Source: Candidatus Tepidiaquacellales bacterium OLB4/UTCHB1
Lineage (GTDB): Bacteria; Bacteroidota; Ignavibacteria; Tepidaquicellales; Tepidaquicellaceae
Direction of reading: 5' to 3'
NCBI GenBank assembly: GCA_002050165.1
Contig: MWSW01000016.1
Span: 1-64,000 of the forward strand
DNA length: 64,000 nucleotides
Shown piece by piece: positions 19,586 to 29,712 of the stretch. The notes beneath the pieces were generated by a model. The model saw only the letters and a list, made by a program, of their open reading frames with translations, searched no databases and was not told the origin of the DNA. The position numbers were made by a program, and so were the translations under genes. The stretch's first letter is position 1. Each line of letters opens with the position of its first letter.

Positions 19586-22363
19586 GTGAAATTCATATTT
19601 CTTTTTCTAATGTGCATTTTTCTTGCGACCTCTGAATCCATGGCGCAACTTGGTAATCACAATATGATATTGATAAAAAATCTTAATACTCGGCCTCAGG
19701 GGGGTACGTATTCCGCAATTTGGGGCTACCTTGCGCCTGACGGCAGAGAATACGCCATCCTCGGTTGTTTCAATGGAACTCAATTTATTGATGTTACTGA
19801 TTCAACAAATGTGGTGGAAGTAGGTTGGGTGCCTTCGACTAATCCGGGCAACAGTTACAATAGCTGGCGGGAAATGAAAGTTTATTCTCATTACGCATAC
19901 ATTGTTTCTGAAGTACAGAACAGCGGGATTCAGATTGTAGATCTACAGTATCTCCCGGATTCCGTAAGATATGTCGGTAAGTTTACCCTTCAAGGTCATA
20001 CATCGACACATTCAATTTCACAAGAAGGTAAGTACCTGTATCTAAACGGCTCAAATACCGGTTTTGGTGATGGTACAGTGATAGTAGATTTGACTTCGCC
20101 TGAACAACCGGTCAAACGAGGGAGCTGGAATGGACTATATGTTCACGATAGCAGAATCCTCAACGATACAATTTGGGCAGCAAATATTTACGACAGCAAA
20201 GTTTCTGTGATAAATGCAGTGAATAAAGATGCACCTCAGCTAGTAACGCAGTGGGTAAACCTACCTAATTCCGGTCCACACAACTGCGCTATTACTCAGG
20301 ATCGTAAATACATTTTTGTTACAGATGAAATTGGAGCATACCCGAGATTAATGAAAATCTGGGATATTCAGGATCTGAACAATATCATATATGTTACAAA
20401 CTGGCAACCTACAGGAATCACATCGTCAATAGTTCACAATGTTGAAATATTTCATAACTATGCTGTAGTTGCTCATTATACTGCCGGAGTAAGGTTGATC
20501 GATATTTCAGATCCCACACAACCCAATGAGGTTGCATGGTTTGACACATATCCCTCTGATAACGGAAATTCTTACAGTGGCTGTTGGGGTGTCTATATGT
20601 TCCCATCGGGTAAAATAATCGCATCAGACAGACAAACAGGTTTATATGTATTGAGACCAACAATTGAAATGTTTCCGCCCTTAAATAATTTCAATCTGAC
20701 TTACCCTTCCACATCAATAACAGTGACTACATTTCCTGCCTCCGGCGAAACAGCTAACTTCAGTTGGGATACTTCAGCAACTGGCGCAAGTTACAAATGG
20801 ATTTTTGGTAATCCCGTCGTGCCGCCCAGAAAAATAACAATTAATTCGTATTCTAATTCAGTTGCCATAAACCTCGGCGACCTTGATGCAATACTCGCTA
20901 ATCTTGGTGTAGCTCCAGGTGATTCGCTCGTAGGCAAATGGGATGTCTGGGCGTTCCGGAGTAATCCAAATGATTCCCTAAAGGCGACAAACGGACCCAA
21001 AGATTTAATTCTGAAAAGAGGTATTCCGAAGTTAAACGTATTTAATTTAATTTCGCCAATCAATAATTCGAGAATAGTTACTTCGAGCATTAACCATTCC
21101 AATGTGCAGTTCAATTGGTCAAAATCTGGCGACGGGACGAGCTATAAATTGAGATTTGGTTCACCTGATATATCAACCACAACTTTAGAGTTTATGGCGA
21201 ATTTCGATTCCACCATTTCTTTTTTAAATTCAGACTTTGATGCAATACTCAGTTCGCTTGGCTTAACCCCTGGGGATTCAATACAGGGACAATGGGCTGT
21301 ATGGGCATATAATGGAAATGATTCACTGAAATCAACACAAACTTTTAATATCACTTTTAAGCGTCAGGACAAAGGTGATTTCATAATTATGTATGATTCC
21401 ACCTCTACCAACGCCAGAGTTTCAAAGGATTCAATTGCAGGTGCATTAAGCCAGTTCGGTTATACTTATGATCTATTTAATCGGGGCGGACAAACTTCTC
21501 AAAACACTTTATCATTACGAGATTACAAGTGCGTAATCCTGTTAGGTCAGGGTACCAGTGTCATGAGTGAATCTCAGAAAGATTCAATCAAAACGTATCT
21601 CAATTCTGGTGGGACAACTTCATCCTCAAAATCAAAATTGATTATTTTTTCAGAAGACATCGGGTACTTGTTTGGCAGAAACGGTTCATCATATCAGGAT
21701 TTAGATTTCATCAATAATTACCTCGGATGGGATTATGTTGCCGATAGGCCCGGTAGTTCAAGTAATGGGCTGATTGGCTCATACATAAATCCGGGGTTGG
21801 CAGACAGCACAATCGGCTCATGGCCAGATGTCTTCAAAAAGCACAATAATCCGGGAGCACAACAGCAAGATGTACTATACCTCTACCGGAAATTCATAAA
21901 TAATCCAGACAGCGCACATGCAATAGGGATGTATGAAACCAAATGGAACGTCGCAACATTCGGAACAGATGTACGATCTATCAGAAACTCTATCGGTGGT
22001 CCTTCAGGTGGTCCCGTTACCCGGATTTTAAGGGGAGCAATTGATTACGTTTTTGATGCTTCTAACTCAAATGAACCATTGAACAATCCGGAAATACCGA
22101 CAGAATATACTTTAAGCCAGAATTATCCCAATCCGTTTAACCCTGTTACGAAAATTAACTTTTCAATACCAGAAACCGGATTAGTAACGCTAAAAGTTTT
22201 CGATATTACCGGGCGAAATGTGGAAACATTATTGAACGAAGTAAAAAATCCGGGATTCTATAGCATTACGTTCAATGCCTCTTCACTTGCAAGCGGGGTT
22301 TATTTTTATCAGATCGAAACAGCCAGCTTCGTTAATACAAAGAGGATGGTTCTTTTGAAATGA
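19586..22363 (+). CDS. LVIVD-repeat (choice-of-anchor B) surface protein with T9SS tail
   Basis: The protein has 925 residues. A signal peptide ends near SMAQ at 21. Residues 25-360 form LVIVD-type beta-propeller repeats (TQFIDVTDSTNVVEVGWV, GIQIVDLQYLPD, GVRLIDISDPTQPNEVAWF), typical of choice-of-anchor B proteins. There follow two similar Ig-like repeats of about 105 residues, each with a DAIL..LG..PGDS motif. A Rossmann-like domain spans about 590-790 (FIIMYDSTS, YKCVILLGQG). A T9SS type A tail covers 840-925 with NYPNPFNPVT and KRMVLLK. It is presumably exported and bound to the cell surface. The GTG at 19586 is the only sensible start. Confidence 0.9.
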   Translation: MKFIFLFLMCIFLATSESMAQLGNHNMILIKNLNTRPQGGTYSAIWGYLAPDGREYAILGCFNGTQFIDVTDSTNVVEVGWVPSTNPGNSYNSWREMKVYSHYAYIVSEVQNSGIQIVDLQYLPDSVRYVGKFTLQGHTSTHSISQEGKYLYLNGSNTGFGDGTVIVDLTSPEQPVKRGSWNGLYVHDSRILNDTIWAANIYDSKVSVINAVNKDAPQLVTQWVNLPNSGPHNCAITQDRKYIFVTDEIGAYPRLMKIWDIQDLNNIIYVTNWQPTGITSSIVHNVEIFHNYAVVAHYTAGVRLIDISDPTQPNEVAWFDTYPSDNGNSYSGCWGVYMFPSGKIIASDRQTGLYVLRPTIEMFPPLNNFNLTYPSTSITVTTFPASGETANFSWDTSATGASYKWIFGNPVVPPRKITINSYSNSVAINLGDLDAILANLGVAPGDSLVGKWDVWAFRSNPNDSLKATNGPKDLILKRGIPKLNVFNLISPINNSRIVTSSINHSNVQFNWSKSGDGTSYKLRFGSPDISTTTLEFMANFDSTISFLNSDFDAILSSLGLTPGDSIQGQWAVWAYNGNDSLKSTQTFNITFKRQDKGDFIIMYDSTSTNARVSKDSIAGALSQFGYTYDLFNRGGQTSQNTLSLRDYKCVILLGQGTSVMSESQKDSIKTYLNSGGTTSSSKSKLIIFSEDIGYLFGRNGSSYQDLDFINNYLGWDYVADRPGSSSNGLIGSYINPGLADSTIGSWPDVFKKHNNPGAQQQDVLYLYRKFINNPDSAHAIGMYETKWNVATFGTDVRSIRNSIGGPSGGPVTRILRGAIDYVFDASNSNEPLNNPEIPTEYTLSQNYPNPFNPVTKINFSIPETGLVTLKVFDITGRNVETLLNEVKNPGFYSITFNASSLASGVYFYQIETASFVNTKRMVLLK

Positions 22364-22449
22364 ATAGTGAAAGGTATTTTTCTGGTTAATATTTCAAAAC
22401 AATTTAAAATCAGACAAAATATTTCCTGTAAAGATTTCTCTGCTGAAAA

Positions 22450-23652
22450 TTATTTATTTGATGATACCAGTGGATTTTTTGTAACGTTAAATTTTCTTAC
22501 GAGATCATAAAAGTAGTATCGTTCGTAAGACTCCCCTTCTTCAATCAAATAATCAATTATCTGATCAAGTTTGGATTCGTCAATGTTGATTTGAAAATAT
22601 TTTCTAAATTCCTTCTTAATATTATCGGGAGTTGTTAGCATAATTAACGTACTGTCGTTTGAGCGATCGCGACTAAAATTCCACTTCCGGTAGCCATAAA
22701 TATCCCTAAACTTTTCAAAATATGGACCTCTCTCACTATCGTAATCAATTCTAAATGTTTTATAAATTATTCTAACGGGAAACTTATCTGTATCTTTTAA
22801 ATTATAAATCATACTTCTTCGCCTATCTTTTCCCAGCCAATTCGACAAGTCATCCGACTTAATAATTCTTTTGATAATGAACTCTTTCATAATTGCGATA
22901 TCTTTGTTTGAATTCCTCACACATCCTTTTGAAACGTTTCTATATTTAGATCTAAGCAACCACGGTTTATTCGTCCCATGGAAATAACGAAGCGAATTTT
23001 TATCGTAATGTACTACGAATAATCCAAGCGGATTACCCGGACCGGGTGGTGTGGGCGGGTCATGTTCACCAAACTCGTTCTTGTCTGGATTTGTCCAGTT
23101 GGGCCAGTTGCGAATCTTATAAACTTCGAAATGTCCTGTGTAGGTTTTCTCTGTAACTTTACCAACTACATTATTCCATGATGTAAGAAGTATTGTATCA
23201 CCGTTGTACAGTTGATATATTCGCGATTTGAACTCAGGGATGTTCAGCTCCCATAGTAATTTCGTTGAATCCACAAGAAAATTATTCGGGACTTCATAAC
23301 TAACATTATACACTTCGCTTGTATCTGCGCTTAGTGAGTCCAAACGGATTATTCTTATATCAGTTTTTGTAAACTTCTTATCCGTTATTTTCTCTAATTG
23401 TTTACCGGTAATCAATGGAAATACTGACCTGAGTGAGTCAATAAGTAATGAATCTGCAAAAATCATCGAATCTTTTTCTTCAAATGTATAATCGAATGAA
23501 GTATATTTCTTCTTTGTCTCAGAAATGAGCTGAGTATCTTTTGTTAAATTTTCTGTCTTTTCTGGTTGACAACTCAGGCTGATTAACAGTACCGGTAGGA
23601 GAAAGAGATAAAAAATTTTATAACTAATTAACAAGACTTTCATGTATTTCAA
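22450..23652 (-). CDS. L,D-transpeptidase (YkuD) lipoprotein
   Basis: This is a 400-residue envelope protein. A hydrophobic signal ends in ISLSC, and Cys28 is a probable lipid site although the lipobox is loose. Residues about 190-300 form the YkuD catalytic domain: GNPLGLFVVHYDKNS, HGTNK, and the active-site cysteine in SKGCVRNSNKDI. Such enzymes form 3-3 peptidoglycan cross-links or attach proteins to peptidoglycan. The N-terminal 150 residues are charged and may be a spacer. It is divergent from hemW, with about 50 bp between the two starts. Confidence 0.9.
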   Translation of the reverse strand: MKYMKVLLISYKIFYLFLLPVLLISLSCQPEKTENLTKDTQLISETKKKYTSFDYTFEEKDSMIFADSLLIDSLRSVFPLITGKQLEKITDKKFTKTDIRIIRLDSLSADTSEVYNVSYEVPNNFLVDSTKLLWELNIPEFKSRIYQLYNGDTILLTSWNNVVGKVTEKTYTGHFEVYKIRNWPNWTNPDKNEFGEHDPPTPPGPGNPLGLFVVHYDKNSLRYFHGTNKPWLLRSKYRNVSKGCVRNSNKDIAIMKEFIIKRIIKSDDLSNWLGKDRRRSMIYNLKDTDKFPVRIIYKTFRIDYDSERGPYFEKFRDIYGYRKWNFSRDRSNDSTLIMLTTPDNIKKEFRKYFQINIDESKLDQIIDYLIEEGESYERYYFYDLVRKFNVTKNPLVSSNK

Positions 23653-23702
23653 GCTAAAGATTCCTAATAAAATTTAAAATTTAAATATTGAGTATAGATT
23701 TT

Positions 23703-24842
23703 ATGGAAATTACTCTCAATAAAAATTGCGGATTATATATTCACGTACCGTTTTGCAGAAAGAGGTGCAACTATTGTAATTTCTTTTTTACAACGAATAC
23801 AAAATTAACAAATTCGTTTGTTGAAGCGCTGATACTTGAGATGTCATATTATTCGAAGATATTGAACAATAAAATTTTCGATACTATATATTTCGGTGGT
23901 GGTACACCTTCCGTACTTCATCCGGATTCCGTCCGTTATATCATTAATCAAGCCACTTCACTTTTCAATTTTGTGAGTTTATCAGAAGTTACTTTGGAAT
24001 GTAACCCCGAGGATATGATACAACATAAAGCATCAGATTACAGAGCAGCCGGGGTTAATCGCCTTAGTATCGGAATACAGTCGTTTAATACACGCGATCT
24101 AAAATTCCTTACACGCCAACACACTCCCGAATCTGCATCGAGGGTAATTTCCGAAGTTAAAGAATCATTCGATAATTTCACACTTGATCTGATTTATTCA
24201 CTTCCCGAACAAACGCTTGAAACTCTTGAAAAAAATATTTGCTCGTTTATCAATCATTCGCCACCACATATATCTGCGTATCTTCTAACCTATGAGGATA
24301 AAACTCCTCTGTTCAAATCGCTAACATCAGGGCACTTCAAACAAAATTCAGATGATAAAGAATCTGAATTTTATTTATACTTATCAGATAGGTTGCGTAA
24401 GGAAGGTTATATACACTACGAAGTTTCAAGTTTTTGCAAACCCGGCTTTGAAGCAAAACATAATTCCAAATACTGGCTTGGAAACGATTATCTCGGTTTA
24501 GGCCCTGCCGCACATTCATTGATTAATTCATCAAGGTTTTCAAACTTAAGATCCGTAGTTGATTATTGCAAAAATTTGGGAAACGGAAAATCAGTAATTG
24601 ATTCGGTGCATAAGCTTTTTGAGAGAGAGAAAGCAGAAGAAGAGATAATGCTGAAACTCAGAAGCTTTGGTATTTCAAATAAAAAGCTTAATAAACTCTT
24701 AAATTCCGAAGCGGATAATTTCCTTATGCAACTATTAAATGACGGATACGCAATCCGAAACGGAGAGAAAATTAGTTTAACTCCCAAAGGTTTCTTAATC
24801 TCAGATACCATAATTTCAAAACTAACCGGTTACCTCAACTGA
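23703..24842 (+). CDS. hemW: Radical SAM heme chaperone HemW
   Basis: The 379-residue protein has the radical-SAM cluster motif CRKRCNYC near residue 18, preceded by GLYIHVPF. Further family signatures are TIYFGGGTPSVL, ECNPEDM, RLSIGIQSF and SAYLLTYEDKTPL. HemW-type proteins bind heme and insert it into respiratory enzymes; older annotations called them oxygen-independent coproporphyrinogen oxidases. The ATG at 23703 is chosen; a TTG at 23688 would add five residues. Its last 21 bases overlap the stop region of the convergent PAP2 gene. Confidence 0.92.
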   Translation: MEITLNKNCGLYIHVPFCRKRCNYCNFFFTTNTKLTNSFVEALILEMSYYSKILNNKIFDTIYFGGGTPSVLHPDSVRYIINQATSLFNFVSLSEVTLECNPEDMIQHKASDYRAAGVNRLSIGIQSFNTRDLKFLTRQHTPESASRVISEVKESFDNFTLDLIYSLPEQTLETLEKNICSFINHSPPHISAYLLTYEDKTPLFKSLTSGHFKQNSDDKESEFYLYLSDRLRKEGYIHYEVSSFCKPGFEAKHNSKYWLGNDYLGLGPAAHSLINSSRFSNLRSVVDYCKNLGNGKSVIDSVHKLFEREKAEEEIMLKLRSFGISNKKLNKLLNSEADNFLMQLLNDGYAIRNGEKISLTPKGFLISDTIISKLTGYLN

Positions 24843-25763
24843 CTGAAGTTTTTTACGGTAGAGATAGTTTGCAACATAAATTGTAAATACTGAAACAGGA
24901 ACCGCTGCTATCAGGTCGATCACATAATGATATCGAAGGTAAACGGTAGAAATTATCATCAGGATACAATAAATCAGATACAGATAAAATTTTCTGGATT
25001 CAAATTTGTATGCAAGGTAGGTAATAATGATAATCATAATTGTATGCCCTGACGGGAATGCGTCACGCTGTGCGTACTCCGTAGGATTTGTTACTCCAGG
25101 GGGAATTGATTCACCGATATTGATTATATCGCGAAGTAATTGTGTCAAAAACAACCCCGGCATTTCAGTGTTGAGAGCGAGAAAATCGTGAAGTGTAAAT
25201 CGCGGACCAATAGCAGGTACAACTAAATAACCAATAAAAGAAATGTAGAACCCTAAAAATACTACGAACATTGCATACTTAAATGCATTGTATCTTTTTT
25301 CAGTGTAAAGCTGAACACCGATGATAACAGGCATCAGATAAAATGCAGAATATATTATCTGCATTACTTCAGTCAATACAGGATTTGCAAAGTGTGATAA
25401 GAATACTGTAGGGTCGGTTGAAAGAATTGTTCTGTCCAGTTGTATAAGAATATCATCATATAGCACACCCCCGGTTGAGTACATCATAATCAAATATATT
25501 TCCTTAAAGCAAACGAGAATCATAATAACCGGATACCAGAATCTGAGGAGTTTAATAGTTTTTGATTTACTTTTATCAATCTCATATTTTTTTATAATAA
25601 GGTTAATTACAAAAATGAACGCGATGTTTACGAAAACAATGAGATATTTTTTCAAGTGAATATCCACAAAGAGAAGAGTTAACACGGAGATCAGAACTAA
25701 AAAAAGAAAATTGGTAATATCGGGAATATCCAAATACCGGAATCTGTTCAAATATTTAATCAA
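24822..25763 (-). CDS. PAP2-family membrane phosphatase
   Basis: This integral-membrane protein of 313 residues has six or more hydrophobic segments. The PAP2 signatures are FPSGH in the middle of the C-terminal half, and a later segment with R-x-H-Y-V-I-D, which matches the C3 motif with its catalytic His and Asp. The C1 motif is not as obvious. It belongs to the PAP2_3/inositolphosphotransferase-like group and could act on undecaprenyl pyrophosphate or phospholipids. It starts ten bases after the mgtE stop and probably shares its transcript. Confidence 0.88.
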   Translation of the reverse strand: MIKYLNRFRYLDIPDITNFLFLVLISVLTLLFVDIHLKKYLIVFVNIAFIFVINLIIKKYEIDKSKSKTIKLLRFWYPVIMILVCFKEIYLIMMYSTGGVLYDDILIQLDRTILSTDPTVFLSHFANPVLTEVMQIIYSAFYLMPVIIGVQLYTEKRYNAFKYAMFVVFLGFYISFIGYLVVPAIGPRFTLHDFLALNTEMPGLFLTQLLRDIINIGESIPPGVTNPTEYAQRDAFPSGHTIMIIIITYLAYKFESRKFYLYLIYCILMIISTVYLRYHYVIDLIAAVPVSVFTIYVANYLYRKKLQSVEVTG

Positions 25764-25773
25764 AGTGAATTGT

Positions 25774-27174
25774 TCAGATATTTATGAGTAAAACAGAAGC
25801 AATTGTAAGGAAGATAGAAATCCCCACAACATCCTGGAATGCTGTTTCAAAGGGACCGGAAGTCAGTGCCGGATCAAAACCAAGCGATTTTGAAATGATC
25901 GGTACAATCGTTCCGACTAACCCTGCAATATTTATTGATGTGAACATTGAAATCGCAACGACTATCCCAAACGTGAACTGATTATCGTCTGACATTAGAT
26001 AGCCGACAACGCCGATGTTAAATCCGATTACCGATCCGATGATTAAAGTAGTTTTCAGTTGTCGTATTACCGGCGACCACCAACGTTTAATATTAACATA
26101 TCCGGTATCGAGCGCTCTGACAACAATTGCAGCAGATTGAAGTCCTGTATTACCTGAAATAGCTGAAATAATCGGCATAAACGCTGCAAGTAAGATAATT
26201 TTTTCCAGAATCTGACTATGCGTTTTTATTACAAACACTGCAATCAATTCAATTCCCAGAGTAATTAAAATCCAGGGTAACCTTAACTTTGCAATTTCGA
26301 AGGGCGATTTTTTTTCAAGCTCCTGCGCATCTGTACCGGTCATTATTGCCACATTTTCTGTGTGTTCCTCCTCGATAACGTCAATTATGTCATCAATCGT
26401 AATTTTACCAATCACCCGATTCTGAGAATCAACAACCGGCATAGATACCAGATCGTAACTTTTGAAAATTTTCGCAATCTCCTCCTGATCTACATCATCC
26501 CTAACACTTATAGCTTCCGTATTCATCACCTCGTACATCTTTTGTTCAGGTTCTTTGAGTGCAATAATTAACCTTTTCAGAGAAATTATACCTACAAGTT
26601 TCATATCATCATCAACAACCCATACATTATAGAACTGATCCATTTCGTCGGCTTTGTTCTGCACAACTTTAACAGCTTCCCGAACTGTTAAATGCTGATT
26701 GACGCTGATGAACTCTTTCGCCATGATACCGCCGGCAGTAGATTCATCGTATTTCATCAGCTCACGTACTTCGTCGGAATCTTCTTTATCAATTTTATCG
26801 AGATCAGCTAAAACTTCCCGTTGAATATCGAAATCCAGTTCAGCAACGAGGTCGGCGGCATCATCTGAATCCATCTCGCTGACAATATTAGATAACTTCT
26901 CCCGTCCAATTTTTGACAGGATGTAAGACCTGCGCCTGTCGGAAAGTTCAAGAATTATCTGGCTCGAAGTCTCGTCCGACAATAATGAAAATAAATATAC
27001 CGCATCGTCGTCTTCGTGCAGATTATCAATGAGTACTGCGATATCGAAGTCGTACAAATCTGCGAGGATATTCTTTAGCATTGCTGCAGAGCCGGAATGT
27101 ATTAACTCCTCAATATCTGTGAGCAAAACATTATCCGGGTCTATTACAGATCTTTCTTCTTTATCTAATGCCAT
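25774..27174 (-). CDS. mgtE: Magnesium transporter MgtE
   Basis: The 466-residue protein follows the MgtE order. The N-terminal helical superhelix domain (about 10-125) is followed by two CBS domains (about 135-260, with VWVVDDDMKLVGIISL and VVDSQNRVIGKITIDDIIDV), a plug helix (ENVAIMTGTDA), and five transmembrane helices from about 290. The pore sequence FDPALTSGPFETAFQDVVG is conserved. It conducts Mg2+ into the cytoplasm and is gated by Mg2+ binding to the cytosolic domains. It lies 71 bases after yraN and ten before PAP2. Confidence 0.96.
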   Translation of the reverse strand: MALDKEERSVIDPDNVLLTDIEELIHSGSAAMLKNILADLYDFDIAVLIDNLHEDDDAVYLFSLLSDETSSQIILELSDRRRSYILSKIGREKLSNIVSEMDSDDAADLVAELDFDIQREVLADLDKIDKEDSDEVRELMKYDESTAGGIMAKEFISVNQHLTVREAVKVVQNKADEMDQFYNVWVVDDDMKLVGIISLKRLIIALKEPEQKMYEVMNTEAISVRDDVDQEEIAKIFKSYDLVSMPVVDSQNRVIGKITIDDIIDVIEEEHTENVAIMTGTDAQELEKKSPFEIAKLRLPWILITLGIELIAVFVIKTHSQILEKIILLAAFMPIISAISGNTGLQSAAIVVRALDTGYVNIKRWWSPVIRQLKTTLIIGSVIGFNIGVVGYLMSDDNQFTFGIVVAISMFTSINIAGLVGTIVPIISKSLGFDPALTSGPFETAFQDVVGISIFLTIASVLLINI

Positions 27175-27245
27175 TTATCGGACGGTTAACAATTGCAAAA
27201 ATATCCAATCAGAGGTGGAATAACAATTGAGAGAGATTTCTTTGA

Positions 27246-27623
27246 TCAATAAAATGAGTTTTCTATGTGATTGATTTTAGCCTCCGAACCAGGTTTAAGA
27301 ACTATTCCGATAGTATCAATCCTTTGGTCGTATCCTGAATAGTTTTCATTTACATTCATAAACCCATTGACAGCGCTTATAAAACCCTTTTGTTTCTTCC
27401 TGGAAATCGATTCTTCAGGTGCGCCATATTCTAAGCTATACCTAGTTTTGACTTCAACAAATACTAAAATTTTATTGCGCTCATCTTCAACAATAAGGTC
27501 GATCTCATTTCGACCGTATCTGAAATTTTTCCGGACTAATTTAAATCCTTTGCCTAATAAAAATTTTTCCGCAAGCGATTCACCTGTCCGACCGGTAATA
27601 TCTTTGTCACGATCCGAACTCAA
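27246..27623 (-). CDS. YraN family protein (UPF0102)
   Basis: The core GRTGESLAEKFLLGKGFKLV, the segment GRNEIDLIVED and the following FVEVKTRYSLEYGAP are the conserved parts of YraN, a nuclease-fold family of about 120 residues whose D and ExK motif resemble restriction endonuclease-like enzymes. The role is not known. An in-frame ATG at 27797 exists, but it would lie deep in rnhB. A TTG at 27623 gives 125 residues, the family's usual length, with a 17-base overlap with the rnhB stop. The start is therefore inferred; Met28 of the long frame (27716) is the alternative. Confidence 0.85.
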   Translation of the reverse strand: MSSDRDKDITGRTGESLAEKFLLGKGFKLVRKNFRYGRNEIDLIVEDERNKILVFVEVKTRYSLEYGAPEESISRKKQKGFISAVNGFMNVNENYSGYDQRIDTIGIVLKPGSEAKINHIENSFY

Positions 27624-28197
27624 AACAATTTTGTTGAATTTTTTTGCAAAATGATTTTCTGTGGTACTTACACAATCCGTATCGTTTGATTGAATCTCTG
27701 TGAAATTTCGTTGCATAGCCTTTGTGTTTATCGAAGCCATATTCAGGAAATTCTTTGTGTAAACCATACATGATTTTATCCCGAGTAACTTTAGCAATTA
27801 TTGAAGCACAAGATATACAATGAACCAGTTGATCGCCCTTAATTACAGTTACGTAGTTATATTTTGATTGGCTGTTATCTTCAAACTTAAAATAATTTCC
27901 ATCAACAAAAACTTTATCCGGAAGGATTGAAAGCTTCTCAAGTGAAAATTTCATAGCAGTCATAGTTGCTTTCAATATATTTTTTATATCAATGCAATCA
28001 TTCCAAACTATGCCTGTGGTAACTTCTTTAGCGGAATTAAGAATTTCAACATACAGTTCATCCCGGTAATTTTCCCTAAGCAATTTTGAATCAGTTGCAC
28101 CGCTTACAAATGAATTATCTTTCATAACGACGGCCGCTGCTACAACCGGTCCTGCCAGCGCACCACGTCCTGCTTCATCTACACCGCAAAGGTACAT
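27607..28197 (-). CDS. rnhB: Ribonuclease HII
   Basis: The 196-residue enzyme removes RNA from RNA-DNA hybrids and misincorporated ribonucleotides. It begins MYLCGVDEAGRGALAGPVVAAAVV in two adjoining pieces, with Asp7-Glu8 as metal ligands. It continues with the ATDSKLL segment, VDGNYFKF, KGDQLVHCISCASIIAKVTRD and a C-terminal HKGYATKFHRDSIKRYG. It is first in the rnhB-yraN-mgtE-PAP2 run and is divergent from ffh across 142 bp, which must hold both promoters. Confidence 0.97.
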   Translation of the reverse strand: MYLCGVDEAGRGALAGPVVAAAVVMKDNSFVSGATDSKLLRENYRDELYVEILNSAKEVTTGIVWNDCIDIKNILKATMTAMKFSLEKLSILPDKVFVDGNYFKFEDNSQSKYNYVTVIKGDQLVHCISCASIIAKVTRDKIMYGLHKEFPEYGFDKHKGYATKFHRDSIKRYGLCKYHRKSFCKKIQQNCFEFGS

Positions 28198-28339
28198 ACT
28201 TAATAATGGGTTTTAAAATAATTTTAAATATGGTTTATTTAACAAACATAAAAAATTCTTATGACATTGTTTATGTTCCTTGAATAAAATTCTTAGTATT
28301 TGTAATTTCAATGTCTATTTTTTTCCTAAAAACTTATTG

Positions 28340-29689
28340 ATGTTTGAAGATTTATCCGTTAAATTAGAAGGCGTTTTAAAGAAAATTCGCGGTCAGGGAA
28401 AGATAACCGAGAAAAATATTGACGAATCCCTGCGTGAAATACGTCGGGTTTTATTTGATGCAGATGTAAACTATAAAGTAGTAAAAGATTTCCTTGAAGA
28501 AGTTAAACAAAAATCTCTCGGCGAGAATGTTCTTTTAAGTATTACACCCGGGCAGTTAATCGTAAAAATTATTAACGATGAGCTGATTAAACTCCTCGGT
28601 TCAGAGAATGTTGATATAAATTTTTCCAATGAAATCCCATCCGTTATTTTGGTTGTAGGGTTACAGGGTTCAGGAAAGACAACATTTTCAGCAAAGCTCG
28701 CAAAATTATTGAAGAAACGGGGAAAGACTCCATTACTCGCTGCGTGTGACATTTATCGTCCGGCAGCGATTGAACAGTTGAAAATTCTCGGGAAGCAAGC
28801 GGACATACCCGTCTTTTCCATTGACGGTGAAAGAGATGCTATTAAAATTGCACAAACTGCGATCAGGCACGCAAAAAATAATGCACGGGATACATTAATT
28901 ATTGATACTGCGGGAAGACTAGCAATTGACGAGGAGATGATGAATGAAGTAAGACGAATTAAGGATGCTGTGAAGCCTGCTGAGATACTCTTTGTAGTTG
29001 ATTCAATGACGGGACAGGATGCAGTAAATACCGCAAAATCTTTTCACGATCAACTGGATTTCAACGGAGTTGTCCTTACTAAATTAGACGGTGATTCACG
29101 AGGTGGCGCAGCGTTATCAATACGCTCGGTTGTTGATAAGCCGATAAAATTTGCAAGCGTTGGCGAAAAGCTCGACCAACTTGAAGCGTTCTTCCCGGAC
29201 AGAATGGCTTCAAGAATTCTCGGCAAGGGTGATATTGTTTCATTTGTTGAAAAAGCACAACAGGAGTTTGACCAGGATGAATCTGCTAAACTACAGGAGA
29301 AACTTAGGAAGAATAAATTTGATTTTGAAGATTTTCTTGCACAATTAAAGCAAATTAAAAAGATGGGATCGCTCTCTAGTATTGTCTCAATGCTACCGGG
29401 CGCCGGAAATGCACTTAAAGGAAAGCAAATTGACGATAAGGTAATTGTTAAAATTGAAGCCGTTATTTTGTCCATGACAAGTGATGAACGCAGCAACCCA
29501 AGAATTCTAAACGGGTCAAGGCGCAGACGTATTGCAAATGGAAGCGGTAATTCAATTCAGGAAGTTAATCGTGTCATCAGACAATTTGAAGATATGCAAA
29601 AGATGATGAAAAATTTTAACAAGAGTAAACTTTTTAATACAATGAGGAAAATGAATATTCCTCCAACATTAATGAAAAACTTAAAATAA
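28340..29689 (+). CDS. ffh: Signal recognition particle protein Ffh
   Basis: This 449-residue GTPase has an N domain (MFEDLSVKLEGVLKK), the G domain with the P-loop GLQGSGKTT, CDIYRPAA, DTAGR and TKLDGDSRGG, and the methionine-rich M domain (RRRRIANGSG, then MMKNF and a Met-rich end). It binds 4.5S RNA and signal sequences and delivers nascent chains to FtsY at the membrane. An upstream ATG at 28280 would add 20 residues foreign to the family, so the start at 28340 is preferred. The gene leads the ffh-rpsP-khpA-rimM-trmD-rplS operon. Confidence 0.96.
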   Translation: MFEDLSVKLEGVLKKIRGQGKITEKNIDESLREIRRVLFDADVNYKVVKDFLEEVKQKSLGENVLLSITPGQLIVKIINDELIKLLGSENVDINFSNEIPSVILVVGLQGSGKTTFSAKLAKLLKKRGKTPLLAACDIYRPAAIEQLKILGKQADIPVFSIDGERDAIKIAQTAIRHAKNNARDTLIIDTAGRLAIDEEMMNEVRRIKDAVKPAEILFVVDSMTGQDAVNTAKSFHDQLDFNGVVLTKLDGDSRGGAALSIRSVVDKPIKFASVGEKLDQLEAFFPDRMASRILGKGDIVSFVEKAQQEFDQDESAKLQEKLRKNKFDFEDFLAQLKQIKKMGSLSSIVSMLPGAGNALKGKQIDDKVIVKIEAVILSMTSDERSNPRILNGSRRRRIANGSGNSIQEVNRVIRQFEDMQKMMKNFNKSKLFNTMRKMNIPPTLMKNLK

Positions 29690-29712
29690 AAATATAAGGA
29701 GCAATAAACTAA

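Noticed and set aside
27624-27797. Extended N-terminus of the YraN frame from ATG 27797
   Set aside because: It would lie deep in rnhB and add about 58 residues foreign to the family. The TTG at 27623 gives the usual length.
28280-28339. ATG at 28280 as the ffh start
   Set aside because: It adds 20 residues before the conserved MFEDLS start that match no Ffh protein.
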